Shown piece by piece: positions 6,266 to 13,839 of a DNA stretch of 20,501 bases; position 1 is the stretch's first letter; every line of letters starts with the position of its first letter. A model generated the notes under the pieces. The model did not search any database. It was given only the letters and a program-made list of their open reading frames with translations, and was not told the origin of the DNA. A program made the position numbers and the translations under genes. Location: assembly GCA_021777365.1 (NCBI GenBank), contig JAJYDP010000010.1, forward strand, positions 1 through 20,501. The letters run 5' to 3'. The stretch is from Chloroflexota bacterium. Its GTDB lineage: Bacteria; Chloroflexota; Limnocylindria; Limnocylindrales; CSP1-4.

Positions 6266-7549
6266 GTGCCGCGTCCCCCCGCCGAGGGCCTCGCCGACCG
6301 GCCCGTGCCGCGTCCTCCCGCGCCGGACCCGGCCGTCCGGCGCATCTACCTGGCCGCCACCGGCATGAACCGGGGCAAGACCACCACCTCGCTCGGGCTG
6401 CTCGCCGCCCTCATGGGGCGGGGGCTTGCCACCGGGTTCACCAAGCCGGTCGGGCAGCGCTACGCGATCGTCGACGACATCCCCGCGGACGAGGACGCGA
6501 TCCTGGTCCGGGAGGTCTACGGTCTGCCGGACTCGCTCTCGGTGATGAGCCCGGTGCACATTCCCCGCGGCTTCACCCGTTCCTACATCCGGGGCGAAGT
6601 CGTGGAGGACCTGGGGGCGCGCATCCTCCGGGCGTTCGACGTCGTCTCCGGCGGGCGCGACATCGTGCTGATCGAGGGGACCGGCCATGCCGGTGTCGGG
6701 GCTGTCATCGGGCTCTCCAACGCCGAGGTCGCCCGGATGCTGCGCGCGCCGGCCGTGATCGTCAGCGAGGGCGGCGTGGGCCGGCCCATCGACGAGATCG
6801 TCCTGAACCGCGCGCTCTTCGCCCGCCACGGCGTGGAAGTGGTGGGCGCCATCGTGAACAAGGTGGACGTGGAGGCGCAGCCGACCCTCCCCGAGGTGCT
6901 GGAGGCCGGCCTGGCCCGCCACGGGATCCCTCTCCTCGGCGTGCTGCCCTTCCGGCCGCTGCTGTCGAACCCGACGCTCTCCATGCTGTGCCAGCAGCTC
7001 AACGGCGAGCTGCTCCACCCCGGGCCGGACCTCGATCGGCCCATCGAGCGGATCGACATCGGGGCGATGCAGGCGGGCCACCTGCTGGAGCGCCTGGCGC
7101 CCGGGAGCCTGCTGATCGTGCCGGGGGACCGGGAGGACCTGGTCCAGGCACTCGTGACCGTGACCCTCATGGGTCGGCCGGGGCGCGGGCGTGCGGCCAC
7201 CCGTGCCGATGGTGCGGTCACTCGTGCCGGGGATGCGCCGGGTGGCGCATCCGTGCCTCCAGGGGATCCTGCCGGCTCCGCCGTCGGTGCGGCCGGGGCG
7301 CCGGACGTCGTGGGCCTGGTGCTGACGGGCGAGCACGCGCCGGCACCGCGGGTGGTGAGCGCCATCCGGTCGGCCGACCTCTTCGCCTTCCGGGTGGCCG
7401 AGGACACCTACCGGGTCGCCTCCGAGGTGCACGACCTCCTCGTGAAGACGCACCCGGAGGACATCGAGAAGATCGCGCTGATCCAGTCGCTCGTGGCATC
7501 GCACCTGGACGTCGAGCGCATCTTCGACCTGGCCGTCCCGCTGGCATAG
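6266..7549 (+). CDS. BioD-like P-loop plus DRTGG-domain protein (phosphotransacetylase N-terminal-like, no catalytic domain)
   Basis: 427 residues from GTG 6266, 8 nt after the preceding stop; GTG 6305 is an alternative. The N-terminal half resembles dethiobiotin-synthetase-like NTPases: Walker A GMNRGKTT at 33-40, a VLIEGTGHAGVG segment, and VNKVD later. The second half matches the DRTGG domain of phosphotransacetylase, with LLGVLPFRPLLSNPTL, a PGDREDLVQAL core, VVGLVLTGE, and a C-terminal helical segment ending HLDVERIFDL. In bacterial Pta these two domains sense metabolites and precede the acetyltransferase domain, which is absent here. It is therefore probably a stand-alone sensor or regulator, not an enzyme of acetate formation. 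Residues 303-346 are an Ala/Gly/Arg/Pro-rich insert with imperfect repeats inside the DRTGG domain, lacking family counterparts I know of. Ligand and partner are unknown. Confidence 0.85.
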   Translation: MPRPPAEGLADRPVPRPPAPDPAVRRIYLAATGMNRGKTTTSLGLLAALMGRGLATGFTKPVGQRYAIVDDIPADEDAILVREVYGLPDSLSVMSPVHIPRGFTRSYIRGEVVEDLGARILRAFDVVSGGRDIVLIEGTGHAGVGAVIGLSNAEVARMLRAPAVIVSEGGVGRPIDEIVLNRALFARHGVEVVGAIVNKVDVEAQPTLPEVLEAGLARHGIPLLGVLPFRPLLSNPTLSMLCQQLNGELLHPGPDLDRPIERIDIGAMQAGHLLERLAPGSLLIVPGDREDLVQALVTVTLMGRPGRGRAATRADGAVTRAGDAPGGASVPPGDPAGSAVGAAGAPDVVGLVLTGEHAPAPRVVSAIRSADLFAFRVAEDTYRVASEVHDLLVKTHPEDIEKIALIQSLVASHLDVERIFDLAVPLA

Positions 7550-7587
7550 CCTGCCGGGTCGCCGCCCGGGCGAGGGGCGTGCCAGCG

Positions 7588-7740
7588 GCCGGCGCGTTCT
7601 CCCTCAGCCGGCGCGTTCTCCTCGGCCGGCGGGCGTTCCCCGGCCGGCGCGTTCTCCTCGGCCGGCGGGCGTTCCCCGGCCGGCGCGTTCTCCTCGGCCG
7701 GCGGGCGTTCCCCGGCCGGCGCGTTCTCCTCGGCCGGCCG
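7588..7740. repeat. minisatellite of alternating 18-bp units (36-bp period) between convergent genes
   Basis: Two related 18-mers alternate: A = gccggcgcgttctcctcg and B = gccggcgggcgttccccg. The order is a degenerate A (7588-7606), then A 7607, B 7625, A 7643, B 7661, A 7679, B 7697 and A 7715, ending in gccggccg at 7733-7740. Copies are essentially identical, suggesting recent amplification. Every unit starts with the palindrome GCCGGC. The array fills the gap between the P-loop/DRTGG gene (stop 7549) and the convergent panC stop (7743). The period is a multiple of three, so the array is open in several frames, but no start or known protein supports translation. Spacers are absent, so it is not CRISPR. 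Confidence 0.92.
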
Positions 7741-7742
7741 CC

Positions 7743-8609
7743 TCAGGCGAGCGGCCAGCAGTCGATGAGCCGGGCCGACGGGAAGCGGACCGCCAGGCTG
7801 AGAAGCGCCGGGCCGGACACCACGTCGAGTTCCTCCAGCGTGAGGCCGTCCGCCACGCTGACATAGTCCGGACGCGCCAGCGGCTCGGCGGCGAGCACCG
7901 CCTGCATGCGTGCCCGGAGCCGGGCCGCGTCCCGCTCGCCGCGGGCATGGTCCCCGGCGGCGGCCTGGAGCGCCCGGTGCAGCACCGGCGCCGCGCGGCG
8001 TTCGTCCTCGCCCAGGTACGCGTTCCGTGACGAGAGGGCGAGCCCGTCCGCATCGCGCACGGTGGGCACGACCACCAGGTCGACCGGCAGGCCCAGGTCA
8101 CGCACGACGCGGTCGACCACCACCGCCTGCTGCCCGTCCTTCTGGCCGAAGTACGCGCGGTCGGGCCGGACCAGCCCGAACAGGATCGTGACCACCGTGG
8201 CCACCCCGCGGAAGTGCCCGGGGCGGGCCGCGCCCTCCAGCACCGTGCCGAGCGGGCCGGGGTCCACCGACGTCGAGAACCCCGCCGGGTAGATCGTTGC
8301 CGCGTCGGGCGCGAAGACGACGTCCACCCCGCTCGCCTCGCAGACGCGGAGGTCGGCATCGAGGGCCCGCGGATAGCGTTCGTAGTCCTCGCCGGGGCCG
8401 AACTGGGTGGGGTTGACGAAGATGCTGACCACGACCGACGCACACTCGCGGCGGGCGCGCTCGATCAGGGCCCGGTGTCCGGCGTGCAGGGCACCCATCG
8501 TGGGAACGAGCCCGACCGGGCCGGGCAGCGCGGCGCGGACGGCGGCCAGCGCCGGGCGGTCGCGGACCAGTCGGGGGGCGCGGTCGACCTCCGGCGCTCC
8601 GGGGGCCAC
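7743..8609 (-). CDS. panC: pantoate--beta-alanine ligase (pantothenate synthetase)
   Basis: 288 residues, normal length, starting at a GTG 4 nt after the panB stop. It joins pantoate and beta-alanine with ATP to make pantothenate. Family motifs are intact: PTMGALHAGH (the HIGH-like ATP site, about 36-45), FVNPTQFGPGEDYERYPR, GHFRGVATVV, RPDRAYFGQKDGQQ (148-161), and the KMSKS-like SSRNAYL (193-199). It is the last gene of the coaX-coaBC-panB-panC operon. Its stop codon abuts an 18-bp minisatellite. No aspartate decarboxylase (panD) or ketopantoate reductase gene is visible in the window, so beta-alanine and pantoate production must be encoded elsewhere. Confidence 0.97.
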   Translation of the reverse strand: MAPGAPEVDRAPRLVRDRPALAAVRAALPGPVGLVPTMGALHAGHRALIERARRECASVVVSIFVNPTQFGPGEDYERYPRALDADLRVCEASGVDVVFAPDAATIYPAGFSTSVDPGPLGTVLEGAARPGHFRGVATVVTILFGLVRPDRAYFGQKDGQQAVVVDRVVRDLGLPVDLVVVPTVRDADGLALSSRNAYLGEDERRAAPVLHRALQAAAGDHARGERDAARLRARMQAVLAAEPLARPDYVSVADGLTLEELDVVSGPALLSLAVRFPSARLIDCWPLA

Positions 8610-8613
8610 CGTC

Positions 8614-9522
8614 CTACAGGTCCCGGTCCAGCGGGATCGGGAAGGGCACCGCGTCCGCGCGATCCATCTCGCCGCGCCCGAGCGCCTCGTCCAGCACAGC
8701 CTGGTCCATGGCGCTCGACTCCGCGGAGCCAGGGAAGGTCCCCGCGTTCACGTCGGACGCGTAGGCACGCGCCGCGTCGAGGATGGTCTCCCGCAGGTGC
8801 GCGTACGGCCGCGCGTGGCGCGGGATGAACGAGCCCAGGCCCAGCAGGTCCGTCACCACCTGCACCTGGCCGCTGCAGCCGGGCCCCGCGCCGATCCCGA
8901 TGGTCGGGATGTGCAGGCGCTCGGTGATCGCCGCCGCCAGCTGGGCGGGCACCAGCTCCAGGACGACGGCGAAGGCGCCGGCGTCCTGCACGGCGATGGC
9001 ATCCGACAGGAGCCGCTGGGCGGCATCCCGGGTCCGGCCCTGCACGCGCACCTTGCCGCCCATCCCGTGCCTGGCCTGCGGCGTCCATCCGATGTGTCCC
9101 ATGACCGGGATCCCGGCGCGGACGATCGCCTCGAGGCTGCGTGCCGAGCGGACCCCGCCCTCGGCCTTGACCGCCTGCGCGCCGCCCTCGCGCAGGAACC
9201 GACCGGCGTTCTCGCGCGCCTGCTCGGGCGTCTCGTAGGAGAGGAACGGCATGTCCGCCACCACCATGGCGCGCTCCGAGCCCCGCACCACCGCCTTGGT
9301 GTGGTGGAGCATCTCCTCCATGGAGACGCGCACGGTGGACTCGTAGCCGAGCATCACCTCCGCCAGCGAGTCGCCCACCAGCAGGATGGGGATGCCGGCC
9401 TCGTCGAGGATGCGGGCCGTCGGGTAGTCGTACGCGGTGAGCATCGGGATCCGCTGGCCGTCGGCGTACAGCTTCGCGATGTCCTGGATGGTCAGCCGAC
9501 TGCTGTTGGTCGTAGCGCTCAT
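8614..9522 (-). CDS. panB: 3-methyl-2-oxobutanoate hydroxymethyltransferase
   Basis: 302 residues. It transfers a hydroxymethyl group from methylene-tetrahydrofolate to 2-oxoisovalerate, giving ketopantoate, the first committed step of pantothenate synthesis. The motifs match PanB: MLTAYDYPTARILDEAGIP, LLVGDSLAEVMLGYEST (with the Mg-binding Asp), VVADMPFLSY, the Lys region VKAEGG, MGHIGWTPQ, VLELVPAQLA (with the catalytic Glu), and IGIGAGPGCSGQVQV. The ATG at 9522 overlaps the coaBC stop (ATGA) and has a strong GGGGAGG 7 nt upstream inside the end of coaBC, which indicates translational coupling. The C-terminal tail of about 30 residues after the barrel is variable. Confidence 0.97.
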   Translation of the reverse strand: MSATTNSSRLTIQDIAKLYADGQRIPMLTAYDYPTARILDEAGIPILLVGDSLAEVMLGYESTVRVSMEEMLHHTKAVVRGSERAMVVADMPFLSYETPEQARENAGRFLREGGAQAVKAEGGVRSARSLEAIVRAGIPVMGHIGWTPQARHGMGGKVRVQGRTRDAAQRLLSDAIAVQDAGAFAVVLELVPAQLAAAITERLHIPTIGIGAGPGCSGQVQVVTDLLGLGSFIPRHARPYAHLRETILDAARAYASDVNAGTFPGSAESSAMDQAVLDEALGRGEMDRADAVPFPIPLDRDL

Positions 9523-10910
9523 TCCGGCACCTCCCCGGGGGACCTGGCGGCTGCCGTGCCCGTTCGATCGACCGATTCTCCCGCACCCTGCGCTTCCCGT
9601 CCGGCGGGGCTCTCGCGTGCGGAGAGGATCGCCGCGACCCGGTCGAGAAGCCGGTCGGCGACCTCCCGCTTCGACATGAGCGGCCAGGGTTCCGGCGCGT
9701 TCCCCGGGACGACCAGGGTGACGCGGTTGGTGTCGACGCCGAAACCTGCGCCCGGCTCCAGGACGTCGTTGGCCACCAGCAGGTCCACACCCTTGCGACG
9801 CGCCTTCTCGGCAGCCCGGTCGAGCGAGCCGGTCTCGGCCGCGAACCCGACCAGCACCGGGCGCGGGGCGAGCCGTCCGGCCGTCTGCGCCGCCTCGGCC
9901 AGGATGTCCTCCGTCGGCTCGAGCTCGAGGGTGGGTGCCTGGTCCCGGGTCAGCTTGGCGGCCGCCCGCCGCCGCGGCCGGAAATCGGCCACGGCGGCCG
10001 CCATGGCGAGCACGTCGGTCTCCGGGAGGACGTCCAGCACAGCCGTCCGCATCTCGGCGGTGGTCGCCGCGTGGATGATGGTCGCGGCTCCGGGGAGCGG
10101 CACCGCGGTCTGCCCGACGATGAGGGTGACGCGGGCGCCGCGTGCCAGCGCCGCCTCGGCGATGGCGACCCCCATCCTGCCGGAGGACCGGTTGCCGATG
10201 AAGCGGACCGGGTCGATCGGCTCGGCCGTGCCACCGGCCGTCACGACGACGTGGCGCCCGGCGAGGTCCACGGCGCCTGCGCGCGCCCGGGGCATGCCGC
10301 CGGGCGGCGAGGCCGCGCCCGCCAGCCCGGGCTCGCCACCTGCGCGCGCCGCCAGCGCGGCCACGACCGCGTCGACGATCCGCTCCGGCTCCGCCAGCCG
10401 GCCCTGCCCGACCAGCCCGGAGGCGAGCGCCCCGGTCGCCGGCTCGACCACGGTGTAGCCGAAGGCGTGCAGCCGTTCGACGTTGGCCCGGGTGGCCGGG
10501 TGCGCGTACATCCCCGCGTCCATCGCCGGCGCGACCACCACCGGCGCGGCGGTGGCCAGGCAGGTCGCGGTGATCACGTCGCCGGAGAGGCCGGTCGCCA
10601 TCGCCGCCAGCCAGTGCGCCGTGGCGGGGGCGACCACGATCGCGTCGGCGGAGCGCGCGGCCACCACGTGCCCGATCCGCTCGTCGGGGAGGAGCTCGAG
10701 CGGGTCCTGCAGCACGGGCTGGCCGCTGAGGGTCTCGAACGTGAGCGGGCCCACGAACGCGGCGGCGGAGCGCGTCATCAGGACCTGGACCCGCGCGCCC
10801 TCGGCGGAGAGGCGGCGCAGCAGCTCGACGGCCTTGTACGCGGCGATCGAACCGGTGACGCCCAGCACGATCGACCGCCCCGCCAGGCGTCCCGCGGCAG
10901 CTTCGCTCAT
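9519..10910 (-). CDS. coaBC: bifunctional phosphopantothenoylcysteine decarboxylase / phosphopantothenate--cysteine ligase
   Basis: 463 residues from ATG 10910, which overlaps the coaX stop (ATGA) with GGGAGG 9 nt upstream. Residues 10-185 are the FMN-dependent CoaC flavoprotein: VLGVTGSIAAYKA, His81 in RIGHVVAARSADAIVVAPATAH, Cys117, and the clamp PAMDAGMYAHPAT. Residues 218-430 are the CTP-dependent CoaB ligase: HVVVTAGGTAEPIDPVRFIG with NRSSGRMG, then AAAVADFRP and DLLVANDV. The linker at 190-214 and the last 30 residues are low-complexity. Two usually conserved Asn positions differ: PATAN is PATAH (His99) and PAMN is PAMD (Asp131). The reading frame stays open upstream of 10910 through coaX, but that part is antisense-like filler. 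Confidence 0.96.
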   Translation of the reverse strand: MSEAAAGRLAGRSIVLGVTGSIAAYKAVELLRRLSAEGARVQVLMTRSAAAFVGPLTFETLSGQPVLQDPLELLPDERIGHVVAARSADAIVVAPATAHWLAAMATGLSGDVITATCLATAAPVVVAPAMDAGMYAHPATRANVERLHAFGYTVVEPATGALASGLVGQGRLAEPERIVDAVVAALAARAGGEPGLAGAASPPGGMPRARAGAVDLAGRHVVVTAGGTAEPIDPVRFIGNRSSGRMGVAIAEAALARGARVTLIVGQTAVPLPGAATIIHAATTAEMRTAVLDVLPETDVLAMAAAVADFRPRRRAAAKLTRDQAPTLELEPTEDILAEAAQTAGRLAPRPVLVGFAAETGSLDRAAEKARRKGVDLLVANDVLEPGAGFGVDTNRVTLVVPGNAPEPWPLMSKREVADRLLDRVAAILSARESPAGREAQGAGESVDRTGTAAARSPGEVPE

Positions 10911-11785
10911 CGGCCCGTGCCTCCCGCGGCGGCCCTCGCGCCCCGGGCGGTGACCGTGGTGTGCCGTGCGGTGGCCGTCGGGCTCGGCGTCGCGCTGCTC
11001 CACGCCGATGGTGCCGCCTCCGCCGCCAGGATCGCGAGGCCGCTCAGGGTCAGGTCGGGGTCGATCGCGTCCACCCCGGGAAGCTCGTCGATCCAGGGGA
11101 GCTGGCTGACGCCGCCGGTCAGGACGACCGCCACCCGCGAACCGGGTGCGTCCGCGAGCAGCTCGGCCCGGATCCGGTCCAGGAGCTCCCGGGCCAGCCC
11201 GATCGTCCCGTACACCGCGCCGCTCCGTATGGCGCTCACGGTGTCCCGGCCGATCGCATGCTCCGGCCGCAGCGGCTCCACCCTCGGCAGCCGTGCCGTC
11301 CGGGCCGACAGCGCCTCCAGGCCCAGCTCGATCCCGGGCGCGATGGCGCCACCGATGAACGCGCCGTCGCGGGCCACCACGTCCACGGTGGTGGCCGTGC
11401 CGAAGTCGAGGACCATGGCGGGCGTCCCGTAGCGACGTCCGGCGGCAAGGGCGTTCACCAGCCGGTCGGCACCCACCTCTGACGGCTGATCCACGCGGAC
11501 CGGGATCGGGACGTTGTCGGCCGTGGCCTCGAGCAGCGGAAGGCCGCGACGGGCCACCGCGGACGCGATGGCGCGGCCGACCTGCGGGACCACGCTCGCC
11601 AGCACCACGCGATCCACGTCCTCGAGGCGCAGCCCGTCGAGATCCAGCAGCTCGCGCAGCAGCAGCTCCGCCTCGTCCACGGTGGCGCGCGGTGGGGTCA
11701 CGGCGCGCCGCGTGCCTGCCACGCGGCCGTCCTCCACGAGCCCCAGCGTGATGTTCGAGTTGCCGACGTCGATCGCGAGCAGCAT
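10907..11785 (-). CDS. coaX: type III pantothenate kinase
   Basis: 292 residues; phosphorylates pantothenate in the first step of CoA synthesis proper. Type III signatures are clear: LLAIDVGNSNITLGL (Asp6), GADRLVNALAA with Asp107 at the catalytic position, VLDFGTATTVDVV (127-133 core), GGAIAPGIELGLEAL, and VVLTGG near the C-terminus. Family knowledge: type III kinases need a monovalent cation and are not inhibited by CoA, unlike type I. The core ends around residue 256, leaving an Ala/Thr/Ser-rich tail of about 36 residues unlike the compact family. It is the first gene of the CoA operon. Its ATG lies 7 nt after a TATCAT box without a Shine-Dalgarno, so the mRNA is probably leaderless. Confidence 0.96.
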   Translation of the reverse strand: MLLAIDVGNSNITLGLVEDGRVAGTRRAVTPPRATVDEAELLLRELLDLDGLRLEDVDRVVLASVVPQVGRAIASAVARRGLPLLEATADNVPIPVRVDQPSEVGADRLVNALAAGRRYGTPAMVLDFGTATTVDVVARDGAFIGGAIAPGIELGLEALSARTARLPRVEPLRPEHAIGRDTVSAIRSGAVYGTIGLARELLDRIRAELLADAPGSRVAVVLTGGVSQLPWIDELPGVDAIDPDLTLSGLAILAAEAAPSAWSSATPSPTATARHTTVTARGARAAAGGTGR

Positions 11786-11792
11786 CCCGGCG

Positions 11793-11798
11793 ATGATA
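11793..11798 (-). promoter_or_regulatory. putative -10 box (TATCAT) of the coaX operon, leaderless
   Basis: On the minus strand, TATCAT is followed by cgccggg (7 nt) and then the coaX ATG, leaving no room for a ribosome-binding site. It faces away from a TACCAT box at 11832-11837 on the plus strand; the two boxes are 33 bp apart. No -35 is recognisable. Confidence 0.55.
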
Positions 11799-11831
11799 CG
11801 CCCGGGGTTCCCGCGCCCCGCCGGGCCTTGC

Positions 11832-11837
11832 TACCAT
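11832..11837 (+). promoter_or_regulatory. putative extended -10 box (TGCTACCAT) of the 159-aa gene
   Basis: TACCAT preceded by TGC predicts transcription from about 11844. This gives a leader of about 35 nt that holds GGAGG at 11869-11873, 5 nt before the GTG at 11879. It forms a divergent promoter pair with coaX. Confidence 0.5.
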
Positions 11838-11878
11838 CCGGGGGTCCCCGGCGCACGGGGCCCACGCTGGAGGAGCAT

Positions 11879-12358
11879 GTGGCCGCCCTTCCGCCCGCCA
11901 AGTTCTTCGTCAACCACGGGGTGATCGCCAGCCCCACCGACCTCTACCACCTCCTCCGTCCCCTCCTCAAGCAGACCGTGGCCTACGCGTACCTCCGCGG
12001 CCGCGAGGTGATCGCGCACGGCGTCGGCCCGGTCGAGCGCATCGTCATCGACCGCCCCGACGTCTCCACCTACTTCACGCCCCTGTCGGTCTGCGTGAAC
12101 GTCGACTCCTTCGAATACCTGGAGTTCGACACGCGGCCGGACGGCGTGGTCACGTTCGCGCTGGTCCAGGGCGACGAGCGCGTGGTCATCACGTACCAGG
12201 CGGATGGGAGCGAGCCCGAGGACGGGTTGGCCGGGCAGGCCACCCTGGACCTGGTGCGCGACGACTACGTGCAGATGGAGCTTGGCGGGCTCGGGGCGCC
12301 GGGAGGGCTGGGAACGCAGGGCGCGCCGGGGGACGCGGGGCCGGACGTCGGGGGCTGA
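11879..12358 (+). CDS. hypothetical protein, 159 aa, divergent from the CoA operon
   Basis: Not recognised. GTG 11879 is chosen because GGAGG sits 5 nt upstream; an in-frame TTG at 11828 would overlap the promoter box. Residues 1-135 look like a compact alpha/beta domain: KFFVNHGVIASPTDLYHLLRP, YAYLRGREVIAHGVGPVERI, then strands around VVTFALVQGDERVVITY and a helix with DLVRDDYVQME. There is no signal peptide or membrane span. The last 24 residues are Gly/Ala/Pro-rich (GGLGAPGGLGTQGAPGDAG), like a short collagen-type tail, and may be poorly conserved. It lies between the divergent coaX operon and the peptidase gene, which has its own promoter, so it is probably monocistronic. Function cannot be inferred. 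Confidence 0.8.
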   Translation: MAALPPAKFFVNHGVIASPTDLYHLLRPLLKQTVAYAYLRGREVIAHGVGPVERIVIDRPDVSTYFTPLSVCVNVDSFEYLEFDTRPDGVVTFALVQGDERVVITYQADGSEPEDGLAGQATLDLVRDDYVQMELGGLGAPGGLGTQGAPGDAGPDVGG

Positions 12359-12449
12359 GCCGGACGCCGGCGACCGGGCCGTCCGCGCCCGGGGAGCCGG
12401 CCGATCAGGCCCGCCACCGGGGAGCGACCCGTCGGCCCCGTCGGCCGTG

Positions 12450-12455
12450 TACCAT
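12450..12455 (+). promoter_or_regulatory. putative -10 box (TACCAT) of the M16 peptidase operon, leaderless
   Basis: TACCAT is followed by ccccgcg (7 nt) and the ATG at 12463. There is no Shine-Dalgarno in the interval and no clear -35. It is one of the best examples of the window's leaderless pattern. Confidence 0.55.
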
Positions 12456-12462
12456 CCCCGCG

Positions 12463-13839
12463 ATGTTCGAGCGAACCGCGCTGCCGGGCGGGCCGCGGGT
12501 GGTCACCGTGCGCCTTCCCGCGGCCCGGTCCTTCTCCGCCGTTGCCTACGTCCGCGCCGGTTCCCGCATGGAGAGCCGCGCCGAATCGGGCATGGCGCAC
12601 TTCATGGAGCACCTCACCTTCAAGGGCACCGCCTCGTGGCCCTCCACGCGGGCGGTCTCCGAGGCGATCGAGGGGAGCGGCGGCACCAGCAACGCGGCCA
12701 CCGACCGCGAGTCCACGAGCTACTGGGCGCGCGTCCCCTCCCGTGACGCCGTGCTGGCCATGCGGATGCTGGGCGAGCTCGTCACGCGCCCGCTGCTGCG
12801 CGAGGACGACGTCGCGCACGAGCGCACGGTGGTGATCGAGGAGATCCGCTCGTACCGCGACGATTCCGGCGAGTTCGTCTTCAACCTGCTCGACCAGGCC
12901 GTCTTCGGCGACACCCCGCTGGGCTGGGAGATCGCCGGCGACGAGGAGAGCGTCGCGGGTCTCACGGCGTCGTCGCTGCGCGGGTTCTGGGAGCACTGGT
13001 ACCGGCCCTCGAACGTGGTCGTGGCGGCCGCCGGGGACCTGGAGCACGAGGCGATCTGCGCCATGGTGGAGGAGGGGTTCGGGTCGGACGGCGTGAGTGC
13101 CCCGACCGCGCCCTCGGCCACGATGAGCGCTCCGGAGACGGTCGGGATCCCGGATGCTGCGGCCGCGCCGGGGTCGCCGGAGGAGGGCCGACCCTCCTGG
13201 ACGCCGGGCGACGGGCGCTTCCAGCCGGCACCGCCGCTGCCGTCGGCCGAGCGGTTCCGCATCGTGAACCGGCCGGGCTCGCAGGCGCACCTGGCCCTCG
13301 CGGTCCCCGCCCTCCGCCGCGACGACCCCGACCAGTGGACGCTCGAGCTGCTGGACACGGTGCTCGGGGAGGGGATGAGCAGCCGGCTCTTCCTGCACCT
13401 TCGCGAGGAGGCCGGGCTCGCGTACGACGTGCACTCCTTCATCAGCGATTTCGCCGACTGCGGGATGCTCGGGATCTATGCCGGCGTGGATCCGCACATG
13501 CTCACGCGCGCGCTGGAGGCGATCCTGGGCGAGCTCGCGGAGTTGCGCGACCACCGGATCCCGGACGACGAGCTGGGCCGCGCGAAGGCGTACGCGTGCG
13601 GCCGGCTCGAGCTCCGGCTGGAGGAGGGGCGGAACCTCGCGTCATGGCTGGGAGCACAGGAGGCGCTCCACGAGCGGACGCTGACGCCCGAGGAGGCGAT
13701 CGAGGCGATCCAGGCGGTGGACGGCGAGGCGATCCGCTCGCTGGCCGGGCGGCTCTTCCGGGACGAGGCGCTCTCGCTGGCGGTGATCGCGCCGGGCCGG
13801 CGCGGTGCCGGCCTCGAACGCAGGATGCGGCTGCCGTGA
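12463..13839 (+). CDS. M16 family zinc metallopeptidase (processing-peptidase-like)
   Basis: 458 residues, near the usual 410-430 of the short M16B type plus an insert. The N-terminal domain carries the inverted zinc motif His46-Phe-Met-Glu49-His50 in GMAHFMEHLTFKGT. Exactly 76 residues later comes Glu127 in ERTVVIEEI, completing the HxxEH-X76-E signature, so this half should be catalytically competent. The C-terminal domain has GEGMSSRLFLHLREEAGLAYDV, the substrate-binding Arg/Tyr region. Residues about 208-253 are an Ala/Pro/Ser-rich insert between the two halves. No signal peptide is evident, so a cytoplasmic peptide-clearing role is likely; the substrate is unknown. It starts a three-gene chain with overlapping GTGA junctions leading to ndk. 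Confidence 0.95.
   Translation: MFERTALPGGPRVVTVRLPAARSFSAVAYVRAGSRMESRAESGMAHFMEHLTFKGTASWPSTRAVSEAIEGSGGTSNAATDRESTSYWARVPSRDAVLAMRMLGELVTRPLLREDDVAHERTVVIEEIRSYRDDSGEFVFNLLDQAVFGDTPLGWEIAGDEESVAGLTASSLRGFWEHWYRPSNVVVAAAGDLEHEAICAMVEEGFGSDGVSAPTAPSATMSAPETVGIPDAAAAPGSPEEGRPSWTPGDGRFQPAPPLPSAERFRIVNRPGSQAHLALAVPALRRDDPDQWTLELLDTVLGEGMSSRLFLHLREEAGLAYDVHSFISDFADCGMLGIYAGVDPHMLTRALEAILGELAELRDHRIPDDELGRAKAYACGRLELRLEEGRNLASWLGAQEALHERTLTPEEAIEAIQAVDGEAIRSLAGRLFRDEALSLAVIAPGRRGAGLERRMRLP

Noticed and set aside
7588..7740. CRISPR array
   Set aside because: Units are 18 bp, directly abutting and alternating, with no unique spacers and no cas genes.
7604..7742. C-terminal repeat tail of a frameshifted PanC (Gly-Arg-Ala/Pro repeats)
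   Set aside because: PanC ends normally at its TGA (7743-7745) at full family length. The repeat is open in that alternative frame only because its unit is a multiple of three.
8407..10458. Plus-strand frame of 683 codons across panC, panB and coaBC
   Set aside because: All three minus-strand genes are intact and recognisable; the plus frame is Arg/Ala/Ser-rich without motifs.
10911..11837. Upstream in-frame extension of CoaBC to about 772 residues
   Set aside because: The CoaC domain starts right after ATG 10910, which has GGGAGG upstream and an ATGA overlap with coaX; the extension overlaps coaX out of frame.
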